A DNA stretch of 64,000 bases from DATAMF01 sp964472565 (GTDB lineage Bacteria > Chloroflexota > Anaerolineae > Aggregatilineales > Aggregatilineaceae), in the NCBI GenBank assembly GCA_964472565.1, contig CAYYNB010000008.1:6863-70862 (forward strand), given 5' to 3'. The notes under the pieces are model-generated. The model saw only the letters and a program-made list of their open reading frames with translations, searched no databases and had not been told where the DNA came from. Both the position numbers and the translations under genes were made by a program. Below are positions 52,237-60,945 of this stretch, piece after piece. Within the stretch, counting starts at the first letter, position 1; every line of letters begins with the position of its first letter.

Positions 52237-53112
52237 CTAACGCGGTCCGGCATAATACGCGGCTATCGAATCCACCTGCCCGCCGTAGGCCTCGCCAAAC
52301 AGGTTGAGATGCACCAGGATATAATAAAGCTGGTAGAGGGACCGCCGTTCATCATACCCCACCAGCGGATACGCCGCCTGGTACGCCTCATAGAAGCGTG
52401 TTGCGAACCCGCCGAACAGTTCCGTCATGGCGAGGTCCATTTCCCGGTGCCCGTAATACACCGCCGGATCGATCAGCACCGCCCGCCCCTGCTCATCCAC
52501 CAGATAATTACCGCCCCACAAATCACCGTGCAGCAGCGACGGGGTAATCGCCTCATCATCCAGCCAGTGATCCAACCGCTCCATCAGGCGGGTCAGCAGG
52601 TCTTCGCGCCGCCGGGGTAAACGTCCCCGCTGCCGTGCCACTTCCATCTGATACCCGATCCGCTGTTCCCGGTAAAAACTGATCCAACTGGATGTTGGTG
52701 TGTTGATCTGCGGCAGCCGCCCAATAAAATTATTCTGGTCCAGCCCATGCTGCGCCGCCTGCTGCCGGTGCAGTTCGGCCAGCCCGCTCCCAAACGCTTC
52801 CATCACATTCCCGGCCCGCTTATTCCCTGTTTCGATCCACTCCAGCACCAGATACCCGATCCCGTCGGCCTCCCCCTGCGCGATCACGTCCGGCACCCGC
52901 AGCGCGCCCGCCCCGCGCAGCAAGCGCAGCCCTTCCGCCTCTGTCGCAAACATCGCATCCGGGCTGTTCGCATTCCACTTCACAAAATACGACGCGCTGC
53001 CGCAGTCGATTTGGGCTGCATAGTTAATATCCCCACCAAAGACAGGTTGTACGAACGCAATCGTGCCGCCCAAAACAGACGACAGAACCTCGCTCAGCGC
53101 GGCTGGCAGCAT
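52237..53112 (-). CDS. Fructosamine/ribulosamine 3-kinase family protein
   Basis: 291 residues, the standard family length. Phosphotransferase-fold landmarks: the ATP-contacting start, FVKWN with the conserved Lys, YLVLEWI, SLLHGDLWGGN (catalytic Asp about 196) and VLIDPAVYYGHREMDLAM. Known bacterial members phosphorylate ribulosamines or erythrulosamines on glycated proteins, making them unstable and so removing the sugar. The start is 2 bases from the stop of the low-molecular-weight phosphatase, and such pairs are known in other bacteria. Deglycation repair is the likely role. Confidence 0.9.
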   Translation of the reverse strand: MLPAALSEVLSSVLGGTIAFVQPVFGGDINYAAQIDCGSASYFVKWNANSPDAMFATEAEGLRLLRGAGALRVPDVIAQGEADGIGYLVLEWIETGNKRAGNVMEAFGSGLAELHRQQAAQHGLDQNNFIGRLPQINTPTSSWISFYREQRIGYQMEVARQRGRLPRRREDLLTRLMERLDHWLDDEAITPSLLHGDLWGGNYLVDEQGRAVLIDPAVYYGHREMDLAMTELFGGFATRFYEAYQAAYPLVGYDERRSLYQLYYILVHLNLFGEAYGGQVDSIAAYYAGPR

Positions 53113-53114
53113 AA

Positions 53115-53585
53115 TTACAGCCCCTTTTCCCGGCGGATGTGCGCTAGCAGTCCTTCCGCACCTTTGCTCACCAGATCGTACACCTTGCCAAATTCTCCCG
53201 TATAATACGGGTCCGGCACGTCCCGCGTGGTGACGCCGTCCGCGTAGTCGAGAAACTTCTGCACCACCGCCGCGCTGTTAGCCGGTTTCATCTGCCGCAC
53301 GTCGGTGAGATTATCCTCATCCATCGTCAGAATATAATCGAAAATCTCAAAATCCTCGCGTTTAATCTGCCGTGCCCGCCCGTTATACGCGATCCCATGT
53401 TGGCGCAGAATATTCAGCGTGCCCGTATGTGCATGCTCGCCCACGTGCCAGCGCCCCGTTCCCGCCGAATCGATCATAATCTCATGCGTCAATCCCGCCT
53501 CGTTGACCACCTGCTGAAACACCGCTTCCGCCATCGGCGAGCGGCAGATATTACCCAGGCACACGAACAACACCCGAACCGTCAT
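53115..53585 (-). CDS. Low-molecular-weight protein-tyrosine-phosphatase family
   Basis: 156 residues. VLFVCLGNICRSPMAE carries the CLGNICRS phosphate loop (Cys9, Arg15) and VPDPYY holds the general-acid Asp. It starts at ATG after AAGGAGAACG. Members dephosphorylate tyrosine or small sugar phosphates. Because it is paired with the fructosamine-kinase homologue, acting on ribulosamine 5-phosphate is a specific alternative to protein-tyrosine dephosphorylation. Confidence 0.92.
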   Translation of the reverse strand: MTVRVLFVCLGNICRSPMAEAVFQQVVNEAGLTHEIMIDSAGTGRWHVGEHAHTGTLNILRQHGIAYNGRARQIKREDFEIFDYILTMDEDNLTDVRQMKPANSAAVVQKFLDYADGVTTRDVPDPYYTGEFGKVYDLVSKGAEGLLAHIRREKGL

Positions 53586-53619
53586 CAATCGTTCTCCTTT
53601 ATCAACACGCGAACCCCAA

Positions 53620-54108
53620 TTAATACACCAGCGGAATCAACTTCCGCACCCGCTTTTGATAAGCCGCATACGCTGGAAATTTTGCCGCCAGATACCGTTC
53701 CTCGCGCCGTGATTTGATGTCAAAAAAGAGCAGCAGTACCACCGCATAGCTTCCCGTAATCAGGCTCAAATTCAGCAGTGCCCACCCGGTAGCCCCCATG
53801 ATCAGGCCGCTGTAAATCGGGTGCCGCACCATCCGGTAGGCCCCGCCCTGCACCAGAGTCGCATCGTCTTTCGGGTGGGGGAGCGGCGAAAGATTATTGC
53901 CCAGCCCCCACAATCCCGCCACTGACAGCAGCAGCCCCACCGCGCCCAACACTCCGCCGATCACCCAGGTCACCACCCGCACCCCGCCCGGCACATCAGG
54001 CCGCACATCCACCGTAATCGGACCAACGGCAATCAGCACGAATAACACCCCCTGCACAATCACATACCATTCCCCGCGTGAATTTTTCCACCATACCGGA
54101 TATTTCAT
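53620..54108 (-). CDS. Isoprenylcysteine/phosphatidylethanolamine methyltransferase-like membrane protein
   Basis: 162 residues from the ATG at 54108. About four membrane helices. The C-terminal half has the SAM-binding motif of the ICMT/PEMT family: GAYRMVRHPIYSGLIMG, and EERYLAAKFPAYAAYQKRV near the end. Substrates in bacteria are mostly unknown lipids or small thiols. Immediately divergent from a Rab-like GTPase gene, an interesting pairing because eukaryotic ICMT modifies small GTPases, but this GTPase lacks a C-terminal CaaX, so no link is claimed. Confidence 0.8.
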   Translation of the reverse strand: MKYPVWWKNSRGEWYVIVQGVLFVLIAVGPITVDVRPDVPGGVRVVTWVIGGVLGAVGLLLSVAGLWGLGNNLSPLPHPKDDATLVQGGAYRMVRHPIYSGLIMGATGWALLNLSLITGSYAVVLLLFFDIKSRREERYLAAKFPAYAAYQKRVRKLIPLVY

Positions 54109-54223
54109 TTTGTCCCTATGTATCTCAGTCAACACCAACGATTGTAACAACACCTCCCCCCACCTGCGCATCTTCTGACGCTCTATGCTATACTGGGACC
54201 AATGGAATCAAGGTGAGGCTAGA

Positions 54224-54802
54224 GTGAGCGATCTTCCAATCTACAAAGTGCTTCTGGTAGGCGACGGTAATGTGGGGAAAACAAGCCTCGTTCGCCGCTT
54301 TTGCGAAGGCAAATTTGAAGAGTCGCGCGTCTTAACCATCGGCGTTGACTTCCACTACAAAACCGTTCAGTTAGGTGATCGTCTGCTGCGCCTGTCCATT
54401 TGGGATGTCGCCGGACAGGACCGTTTTCGCAGCTTTCGCGATCAGTTTTATAGCGGCACTTTGGCGGCAGCCCTGATTTATGACTCCACCGCCCCCGCTA
54501 CCTTCTTTAATCTGCTCCGCTGGCGTGATGAGCTGCTGGCCGCGACCCCCGGTGTGCCGATGGTCGTCATCGGCAACAAAAGCGACTTAGGGCCGGTGGT
54601 GCCTCCCGGTGAGGCCGAAGGCTGGGCCAGGTACGAGGGGCGCATGCCGTTTCTGATGACCAGCGCGCTCACGGGCGAGAACGTCGAATCGCTTTTTCAG
54701 GGTCTGGCCTATCTCGCCTATAAACACCAGGAAACGCTGCGCGAACTCGACAAACTGCGGGCGCAGTATCTGGGGCCATTGTCCGGCGGTCAGCTTAAGT
54801 AA
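54224..54802 (+). CDS. Ras/Rab-like small GTPase
   Basis: 192 residues starting at GTG with AAGGTGAGG upstream. G1 GDGNVGKTSLVRRF (13-26), switch-I region with TIGVDF, G3 WDVAGQDRFRSFRDQFY (keeping the catalytic Gln), G4 GNKSD and G5 TSAL. The IGVDF and AGQDRF forms are those of eukaryotic Rab proteins. There is no C-terminal lipidation Cys. Bacterial relatives work in polarity or envelope processes with roadblock partners. A TATACT -10 lies just upstream. The next gene may encode a regulator or effector. Confidence 0.9.
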   Translation: MSDLPIYKVLLVGDGNVGKTSLVRRFCEGKFEESRVLTIGVDFHYKTVQLGDRLLRLSIWDVAGQDRFRSFRDQFYSGTLAAALIYDSTAPATFFNLLRWRDELLAATPGVPMVVIGNKSDLGPVVPPGEAEGWARYEGRMPFLMTSALTGENVESLFQGLAYLAYKHQETLRELDKLRAQYLGPLSGGQLK

Positions 54803-54882
54803 CGCCATGCCGCTTTCGCGCTCGGACAATTTTTGTTATAGTTACATTATAACGACTTTACCCAATCATTGAGGCGCATGCC

Positions 54883-55737
54883 GTGAGTAACCAGGACGAT
54901 TCCCCCGAAAATTCTCTGCTGCGGCGAGTTCTGCGAGAAGATTCTCAATCTGGCCCGTCAGCGGAAGTCCAGCCGGAGGAATCTGCTCCCTTACCGCCAC
55001 CCTCGCCCCGGCCTCCGCAGCCCAAGTCACCGGTCAGGCCCCAGGTTCAGGATGAAACGGTCCCCCAGGAACTGCTGACGCCCTCCGTCCCGGCCACACC
55101 GCCGCCGGTCACGGTGCTCACCCCGCGCGAACAAATGCAGCGCGCCGAAGAAGCCTTGATCCAGCTCCGCGAAAAAATGGCGCAAATCGCCGCCGAATTC
55201 GCCCAGGGCAAGCTCAACCGCGCCCAGTTCGACGCCATCTATGCCCGTTACAGCGAACAGCGTCTCATCACCGAACGGTTGCTGGCTCGCAATCCTGACA
55301 GTCAGGCCTGGCAGTCGGTTATCCGTCCGGGCCATACCAATTTTCTGAAACTGCACTACGAGTCCCGCGTTGTCTCCTATACCATTTACGACCAGGACAG
55401 TTTCGCCCTGATTCACCACACAGGTGAAATCCAGTTGGAACACACGCAGCTTCTCGCCGTTCTCCAGCGCCTGAAATCCATCATGCGCGAACGTGGCAAC
55501 CCCGGCCCGGCCACCAAAAACCTGAGCGATAGCCGTTGTGTCCTGTTTATGCCGGGCAAGATCAGCGTGGCCGTTGTGATCTTCTCCGTCGAACCTTCAG
55601 CGGCTCAAATCGTCCGCGTTCAGGACATCCACCGCGATTTTGAGCGTGCCAATCAACACGCCCTCTCCCTGCACGATTACACCGCCGAGCGCCTGGTTTT
55701 TCCGCACCGCGCCCTGTTCGAAGAGAAAAAATACTGA
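54883..55737 (+). CDS. Proline-rich protein of unknown function next to the GTPase
   Basis: 284 residues, GTG start. The first 80 residues are acidic and Pro-rich (disordered). About 84-130 is a coiled coil (REQMQRAEEALIQLREKMAQ), then a globular domain of about 130 residues with alternating helices and strands (VVSYTIYDQDSFALIHHTG, CVLFMPGKISVAVVIFSVEP) ending in SLHDYTAERLVFPH. The C-terminal layout is faintly roadblock/LC7-like, which would fit a GTPase regulator, but I cannot confirm this. It is 80 bases after the GTPase gene on the same strand. A GTTATA/TATAAC inverted repeat sits between them (54835-54853). Confidence 0.7.
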   Translation: MSNQDDSPENSLLRRVLREDSQSGPSAEVQPEESAPLPPPSPRPPQPKSPVRPQVQDETVPQELLTPSVPATPPPVTVLTPREQMQRAEEALIQLREKMAQIAAEFAQGKLNRAQFDAIYARYSEQRLITERLLARNPDSQAWQSVIRPGHTNFLKLHYESRVVSYTIYDQDSFALIHHTGEIQLEHTQLLAVLQRLKSIMRERGNPGPATKNLSDSRCVLFMPGKISVAVVIFSVEPSAAQIVRVQDIHRDFERANQHALSLHDYTAERLVFPHRALFEEKKY

Positions 55738-55738
55738 T

Positions 55739-56941
55739 CTATGCGCCCGCGAGCGCCTGTGCCAGCGCCGGAAGCGCCGCCATCGCGCTGTAAAACTCGT
55801 TCCCGGCGGGTGTTGGTGTCGGGTACGAACTGAATTTCGCCACCACCAGTTCCGCCCCCGGCGCGATATACAGCACCTGCCCGCCATACCCCAACCCTTG
55901 ATACGCCTGGTAACGGTTATGCGTCACCCACCACTGATCCCGGTACGAGTATCCCTGGTTGCCCGGCCCCGCCGCTGGTCCTCTGGCAAACGCATCTCGA
56001 TCTCCCCCATTCTGAATATCTTCGACCACCTCCGCCGCGATAATCTGCTGTCCGTTATAATGTCCTGCTTGCAGCATCATCTGCCCAAACCGCGCCATAT
56101 CGCGCAGCGTCGTGATCAAGCCGGACCCCGCCGTTTCTGCGCACGAAGGCTCCACGATCCAAAAAGCATCCCGCTCGCAGCCCAGTTTAGACCACAGCCG
56201 CGCCTGCATCACGTCCGCTAGCGTCTGCCCCGTCAAGCGTTTGATTAGCCACGCCAGCACATCCGTATTCGGCGTCAGATAGGTAAATTTTTGACCATGA
56301 GCGCCCGTTTTGCGCATCAGCGGCAGCATCTCGTATACCGTTTCCGCCCCGTGATAATCCGCTGGTCTCTCGCACCATCCTAACGCCACGCCGTACTGCC
56401 AGTTTTCCGCAGTCGGATCACTCCGATCATCAGGAAAACCTACCGCCGTCGTCATATCCATCACCTGCCGGACGGTAGCATCTCCAAAGCCGCTGTTTTT
56501 CAGTTCGGGCAAATACGTATCAACTGTCGCTTGAGGATCAAACAAACCCTCATACGCTAGTTGTGCTGCCAGCGTCCCCGTGACCGATTTACTCCCCGAT
56601 GCCCATGCGTGCAGTGTCTGTGGCTGCATCCCGTTCAGATACCGCTCATAGATCACCCGGCCCCGGTGCAGAACAAGTATCCCATCCGTATAACTGAGTT
56701 CAACCATATCATCAAAGCTAAACGAGTCCCCCGCCCGGTTTTGATACGTTACCGGGCTGAGGTCTTGCAAATCCGTTTCCAGCGACGCCACCGGACCCGC
56801 CCCCCGCCATACATCCGCCGTTCGATTCAACTTCAGTTCATTCTGAAAGCTCCACCGGTTATACGGCCCGTACAGTTGGTTGGCATGAGTAACCACGTGA
56901 TCCGGCGCAGGCGGAAATCCGCTCATCAGGTTGTGATCCAT
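55739..56941 (-). CDS. Serine hydrolase, beta-lactamase class C/6-aminohexanoate-dimer hydrolase type
   Basis: 400 residues, no signal peptide. The S-x-x-K motif is in WASGSKSVTGTL (about 115), the preceding strand is GILVLHRGRVIYERYLNG, and a Tyr motif appears as YLTPNTDVLAWLIKRL. These features match the NylB-like beta-lactamase-fold hydrolases, which act as esterases or amide hydrolases. The stop is 2 bases from the convergent unknown gene. It shares no obvious operon partner. Confidence 0.85.
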   Translation of the reverse strand: MDHNLMSGFPPAPDHVVTHANQLYGPYNRWSFQNELKLNRTADVWRGAGPVASLETDLQDLSPVTYQNRAGDSFSFDDMVELSYTDGILVLHRGRVIYERYLNGMQPQTLHAWASGSKSVTGTLAAQLAYEGLFDPQATVDTYLPELKNSGFGDATVRQVMDMTTAVGFPDDRSDPTAENWQYGVALGWCERPADYHGAETVYEMLPLMRKTGAHGQKFTYLTPNTDVLAWLIKRLTGQTLADVMQARLWSKLGCERDAFWIVEPSCAETAGSGLITTLRDMARFGQMMLQAGHYNGQQIIAAEVVEDIQNGGDRDAFARGPAAGPGNQGYSYRDQWWVTHNRYQAYQGLGYGGQVLYIAPGAELVVAKFSSYPTPTPAGNEFYSAMAALPALAQALAGA

Positions 56942-57111
56942 CTTGACATCCTTTATATCAATTTAGATGAACATCAAATTTGATTCTCATCGAAATTGTT
57001 CTTTTGTCAAGTCTGACCATACAAAGCTGTGCATGATCACCAAAGGGGAGCCGTTTACGCTTGCCCGGCTTTGGTGTAGGATCGAAGTAAAGAGCACATT
57101 GGAAGAAAATC

Positions 57112-57813
57112 ATGCCTCCACGTCCAGATTTCGAAGTTCAGCGCGAGCGAATGGTTCGCAATCAGTTAATCGCGCGTGACATCACCAATCCACGCGTACT
57201 TGAAGCGATCCGGCGCGTCCCCCGCCATCGGTTTGTCCCCGAACACTTACAGTCGATGGCCTACGATGACGGTCCGCTGCCCATTGGCAATGACCAGACG
57301 ATTTCACAGCCGTATATCGTAGCGTTGATGACCCAACTGCTCGACGTGAAAATGGACGATGTGGTGTTAGAAATTGGCACCGGGTCCGGTTATCAAACCG
57401 CCGTGTTATGCCATCTCTCGCGTTTTGTCTACACCCTCGAACGGTATCCCAGCCTGGGAGATCGTTCCCGCGAGCGGCTGTACGATTTAGGACTCGATAA
57501 TTTTGAGGTCTACATCGGGGATGGTAGTCAGGGCTTGGCCGACATGGCCCCCTTTAACAAGATCATCGTCACCGCCGCTGCCCCGGCGATCCCTGGCCCT
57601 CTGCTGACCCAGCTCGCCCCACACAATGGCCGCCTCATTATTCCGGTGGGAGATCGCCATCACCAGTCGCTGGAACGTGTCCGCCGTGTGGGTGATCGCT
57701 GGGAATTTGAGCACTTAATCCCGGTGATGTTTGTGCCGCTCTATGGCATGCATGGCTTCACGCCGCCCGATAATCCCATCTGGGACGATTACACGGCTGG
57801 AGCCGCGCGTTAG
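57112..57813 (+). CDS. pcm: Protein-L-isoaspartate O-methyltransferase
   Basis: 233 residues. Family landmarks: RNQLIARDITNPRVLEAIRRVPRHRFVPEHL, the DDGPLPIGNDQTISQPY substrate loop, SAM motif I VLEIGTGSGYQTAVL, and KIIVTAAAP. It methylates damaged isoaspartyl residues to start their repair. Longer open frames upstream are rejected because they lack a ribosome site; GGAAGAAAATC precedes the ATG at 57112. A lone gene followed by repeat family B. Confidence 0.92.
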   Translation: MPPRPDFEVQRERMVRNQLIARDITNPRVLEAIRRVPRHRFVPEHLQSMAYDDGPLPIGNDQTISQPYIVALMTQLLDVKMDDVVLEIGTGSGYQTAVLCHLSRFVYTLERYPSLGDRSRERLYDLGLDNFEVYIGDGSQGLADMAPFNKIIVTAAAPAIPGPLLTQLAPHNGRLIIPVGDRHHQSLERVRRVGDRWEFEHLIPVMFVPLYGMHGFTPPDNPIWDDYTAGAAR

Positions 57814-57923
57814 ACCTAGCTCAACGGGTGCCTCACGAATCGCCCCGCTTGCCGCGCCCTGCCCCTCCTTTCTCCGCGTGCGATACCGTTGGCAAACAGG
57901 GTGGATCGAATGCATAGACATTT

Positions 57924-58005
57924 GTAGGGGCAGGTTTGCAAACCTGCCCCTACGCTCATCTTTAATCGCTTGTAACCTGACAATCCCCTGACCAATGGAT
58001 TCGCT
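57924..58005. repeat. Palindromic repeat family B, copy 2
   Basis: The same 30-base perfect palindrome as at 49364 (57924-57953), then GCTCATC and the conserved tail TTTAATCG...ACCTGACAAT...TTCGCT with about seven differences in 45 bases. Located between pcm and a convergent methyltransferase. Confidence 0.7.
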
Positions 58006-58063
58006 AACAATATCGCGTGCGGGGAAAGGAGGCCGGGAGGATCGGGGTGAATCGCATAACGCC

Positions 58064-58939
58064 TTAGCCGTCGAGTTTCTCCAGGAAATCTTCCGCGAAG
58101 CCGCCGCCGTTGGTCGCCACCATCACCCCGGTTAGTTTATGAACCTGAAGCTCGCCAAAATGATTAATGAGGCGGGCGATTTGTTTTTCCATCACGCCCA
58201 TAAACTCATCCCACGTCACATCGGCGGGCAGGTGTGGTTCGCGCAGCGGACGTCCGCTGTTCAGATAATTGAGGACCGGCTCCACTTCGGGGAAATGAAA
58301 CGCGCTGGGCAGATCATACCGCGCAATCGCCCGGAAATACTGCGCCAGCCGCATAATGCCGTTTTCCAGCGTGAAAGTGTGGTGGACCAGCGGAATATCC
58401 TGCTTCGGATACCCCAGCAGCGTATACGCCCGCCGGACCAGCGTCTCAAATTCGGGCATCGTATGCACGCTGTTCGTCGCCGCCAGCAGAATCCCTCGCG
58501 GACGCAGCACCCGCCGGATTTCGCCAAAAGCCTGATCCAAATTCGGGACATGGTGCAGCATATGATTCGCCATCACCACATCAAACGTGCCATCAGGGAA
58601 CGGCAGATGTTGGACATCCAGATTTAAAATCCGCGTCACATCCGCCCCAGCCTGCTCCCGCGCCGTGGACGCCATCCCCCACGACAAATCACCCGCGTAA
58701 TGCCGCCCATCGGGGATATTCTGCCGCACCCATTCAAAATATGTGCCCGGCCCCGATCCCACATCCAGCACCCACTCATCCCCCCGCCAGTTCAGCGTTT
58801 CCACCACCCATTTCGGAAAGTCGATCCGGGGCAGGCTGTATAATTCATGTGTCCGGTACCGGATCGCGTAATGTTCATCCGTTGCATAGGCGTACTTAGT
58901 CAGTACTTCCCGGTCGGTATGGGGATTTGAGATCGGCAT
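58064..58939 (-). CDS. Class I SAM-dependent methyltransferase
   Basis: 291 residues from the ATG at 58939, with GGAAG eight bases upstream; longer frames are possible but lack a ribosome site. SAM motif I is VLDVGSGPGTYFEWV, motif II LNLDVQHLPFPDGTFDVVMANHMLHHV and motif III RVLRPRGILLAATNS (Methyltransf_11 layout). The substrate is unknown. It is divergent from the sirtuin operon. Confidence 0.85.
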   Translation of the reverse strand: MPISNPHTDREVLTKYAYATDEHYAIRYRTHELYSLPRIDFPKWVVETLNWRGDEWVLDVGSGPGTYFEWVRQNIPDGRHYAGDLSWGMASTAREQAGADVTRILNLDVQHLPFPDGTFDVVMANHMLHHVPNLDQAFGEIRRVLRPRGILLAATNSVHTMPEFETLVRRAYTLLGYPKQDIPLVHHTFTLENGIMRLAQYFRAIARYDLPSAFHFPEVEPVLNYLNSGRPLREPHLPADVTWDEFMGVMEKQIARLINHFGELQVHKLTGVMVATNGGGFAEDFLEKLDG

Positions 58940-59096
58940 AATAGTTACTTCCACGAACGCGCGAATTGCGCTCAGATTCATTGTCTGTAGTTTAACACGA
59001 CATCGGGCGTAGACCAATCGTTAATTATCTCACGCTTGCATTTTGAGGCATAATGGAAGCGTAGAAAATAGTGGCGTAGCCTAAGGAAATTTTCGT

Positions 59097-59876
59097 TTGA
59101 GTAACGAATCGGCTGTCCCCCTGGTCGCGCGGACCATTCAGCGCAGTCAGCATCTGGTGGTATTAACCGGTGCGGGTATCTCCAAAGAGAGCGGCATCCC
59201 CACCTTTCGTGATGCTCTCGAAGGTCTGTGGGCCAACTACGATCCCCAACTCCTGGCGACTCCTGACGGTTTCCGCCGCAATCCGAAGTTGGTTTGGGAA
59301 TGGTACGACTACCGGCGCGGCCTGATCGCCCAGACCCAGCCGAATCCCGGCCACGTTGCCATCGCAGAACTGGAAAAGCTCCTGCCCGAAGTCGTGGTCA
59401 TCACCCAGAACATCGACGGTCTGCACCAGGCCGCCGGCAGCACCGACGTGATCACGCTGCACGGCAACATCAAAGACAACAAGTGTTTTGCCAACTGCCA
59501 GGGCGCCCCGACCTATATCAACGTAGCTGAACTCGACTGGGATCGCGCCGCTGGCCCGCCCCAATGCCCCCACTGTGGCGCATGGGTTCGTCCCGATGTC
59601 GTCTGGTTCGAAGAAACCCTGCCCGCCGCCGCCCTGGATCGCGCCTATACGCTCTGCGAACAGGCGGATGTGGCGCTCGTTATCGGCACCTCCGGCATCG
59701 TCCAGCCCGCCGCGACTCTGCCCTTTGTCGTCCATCATCACGGCGGCACCGTGATCGAGGTCAACCCCGACATCACCACCATTACCGCCATTGCCCGCTG
59801 GCATCTTCAGGGGCCGTCCGGCGCGATGTTGCCGCTCGTCGTCTCAGCCATCAAAACAGGACTGCCCGATGCGTAG
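59097..59876 (+). CDS. Sir2-family NAD-dependent protein deacylase
   Basis: 259 residues starting at TTG after AAGGAAATTTTCG. NAD pocket GAGISKESGIPTFRD, TQNIDGLHQ, catalytic His in LHGNIKD, and Zn-binding C..C pairs in KCFANC and QCPHCG are all visible. Late GTSGIVQPAA is also typical. It removes acetyl or longer acyl groups from lysines using NAD. Its last codons overlap the start of the next gene by eight bases. Confidence 0.92.
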   Translation: MSNESAVPLVARTIQRSQHLVVLTGAGISKESGIPTFRDALEGLWANYDPQLLATPDGFRRNPKLVWEWYDYRRGLIAQTQPNPGHVAIAELEKLLPEVVVITQNIDGLHQAAGSTDVITLHGNIKDNKCFANCQGAPTYINVAELDWDRAAGPPQCPHCGAWVRPDVVWFEETLPAAALDRAYTLCEQADVALVIGTSGIVQPAATLPFVVHHHGGTVIEVNPDITTITAIARWHLQGPSGAMLPLVVSAIKTGLPDA

Positions 59877-60945
59877 GTTAACGCCCTTCTGCCTCGTCCT
59901 CTTCCTGCTTCTGAGCCTGATCCCCGCCCATGCCCAGGAAAATACCGTCCGCGTCGATGTGTTTCTCGAACTCGATCCCACCACCGGCGGCGCACGCATT
60001 TATTTTGTCGATGCCCTCACCGGCCTCAGCACGCTTGCCAGCGTGGACCAGGGACGAAATTTTACGCTGGTGGGCGATTATGTGCTTTATGAAAAGCCAG
60101 AAAACGGCGTGATCATGCGCGCCACCCTGAACGGTTTGTTAGAACCGCACCCCTTCATTCACCGTTCAGTAGGCGTTCAGGCCCTTTCCTGGACCGTCTC
60201 GCCCGATCATCAGAGCATCGCCTGGACCGTCACCGCCGCCGATGGAAGCTCAACCGCCTACGCCGCCTGGGCCGATGGTCACGATCTGCGCCAGCTTCCC
60301 ATCGAATCCCCCCAGCCGCCGCTTCAACTCTATCCGCTGGCCCTCGCGGATGGGATGCAGCGTTTTTTCTACGACAGCGCCCACCCGGCCACGTCCGCCG
60401 CCCCCTATGCCATCTTTGAACACATCCGCGCCTACAGCCTTGTGGATGAGGCTTTTGTAGACATCCCCCAGGAGCCAATCTGCCCCTGTAGTGCCGCTCT
60501 TGCCCCCGGCGGGCGCATTTTGGGCCGCCTGGAAGCCGCGCAGGGCCAGGGACCGTTTATCTTGCATGTCTGGGATTTACCCACCGGGGCCGACATCACC
60601 ATCCCCCCGCCGAATTTTTCTTTTCAGACCGGGGGTGATTTGATTCTGAACAACAACGGCACTCTTGCCGCCTATAGTCTCTCCGAAGGCGTGGGCAGCG
60701 ACACCGCGCCCGAACAATATGCCCTCGTGCTGGCCGATGTCGTCGCGGGCCAGCAGGTAGTCGCGCTCCCCTCCGGCGATCTGCGCTACCGGCCCATCTC
60801 GTTTATCGACAACGATGAAGCGCTGCTGCTCACCGCCTCAACTGGCACCTACAAACTGGCGTTATCAACCGGCGAGTTGAAAAAGGTATCCAACTACATC
60901 TATCTCGGCGCGATCACCCAATCTCCTGCCGCCGCAGCACCATAG
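59869..60945 (+). CDS. Exported propeller-like protein, unknown function
   Basis: 358 residues from the ATG at 59869, giving a clean signal peptide (FCLVLFLLLSLIPAHAQE); the longer frame upstream runs inside the sirtuin gene. The mature part has repeating beta segments (IYFVDALTGLSTLASVDQGR, SWTVSPDHQSIAWTVTAADG, YPLALADGMQRFFYDSAHP), like the other exported propellers in this window. No catalytic motif. It overlaps the sirtuin by eight bases at the start and the convergent ABC permease by 32 bases at the end. Confidence 0.7.
   Translation: MRRLTPFCLVLFLLLSLIPAHAQENTVRVDVFLELDPTTGGARIYFVDALTGLSTLASVDQGRNFTLVGDYVLYEKPENGVIMRATLNGLLEPHPFIHRSVGVQALSWTVSPDHQSIAWTVTAADGSSTAYAAWADGHDLRQLPIESPQPPLQLYPLALADGMQRFFYDSAHPATSAAPYAIFEHIRAYSLVDEAFVDIPQEPICPCSAALAPGGRILGRLEAAQGQGPFILHVWDLPTGADITIPPPNFSFQTGGDLILNNNGTLAAYSLSEGVGSDTAPEQYALVLADVVAGQQVVALPSGDLRYRPISFIDNDEALLLTASTGTYKLALSTGELKKVSNYIYLGAITQSPAAAAP

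Noticed and set aside
53620..54802. Prenylated-GTPase system
   Set aside because: The GTPase has no C-terminal Cys for prenylation; kept only as a weak linkage note.
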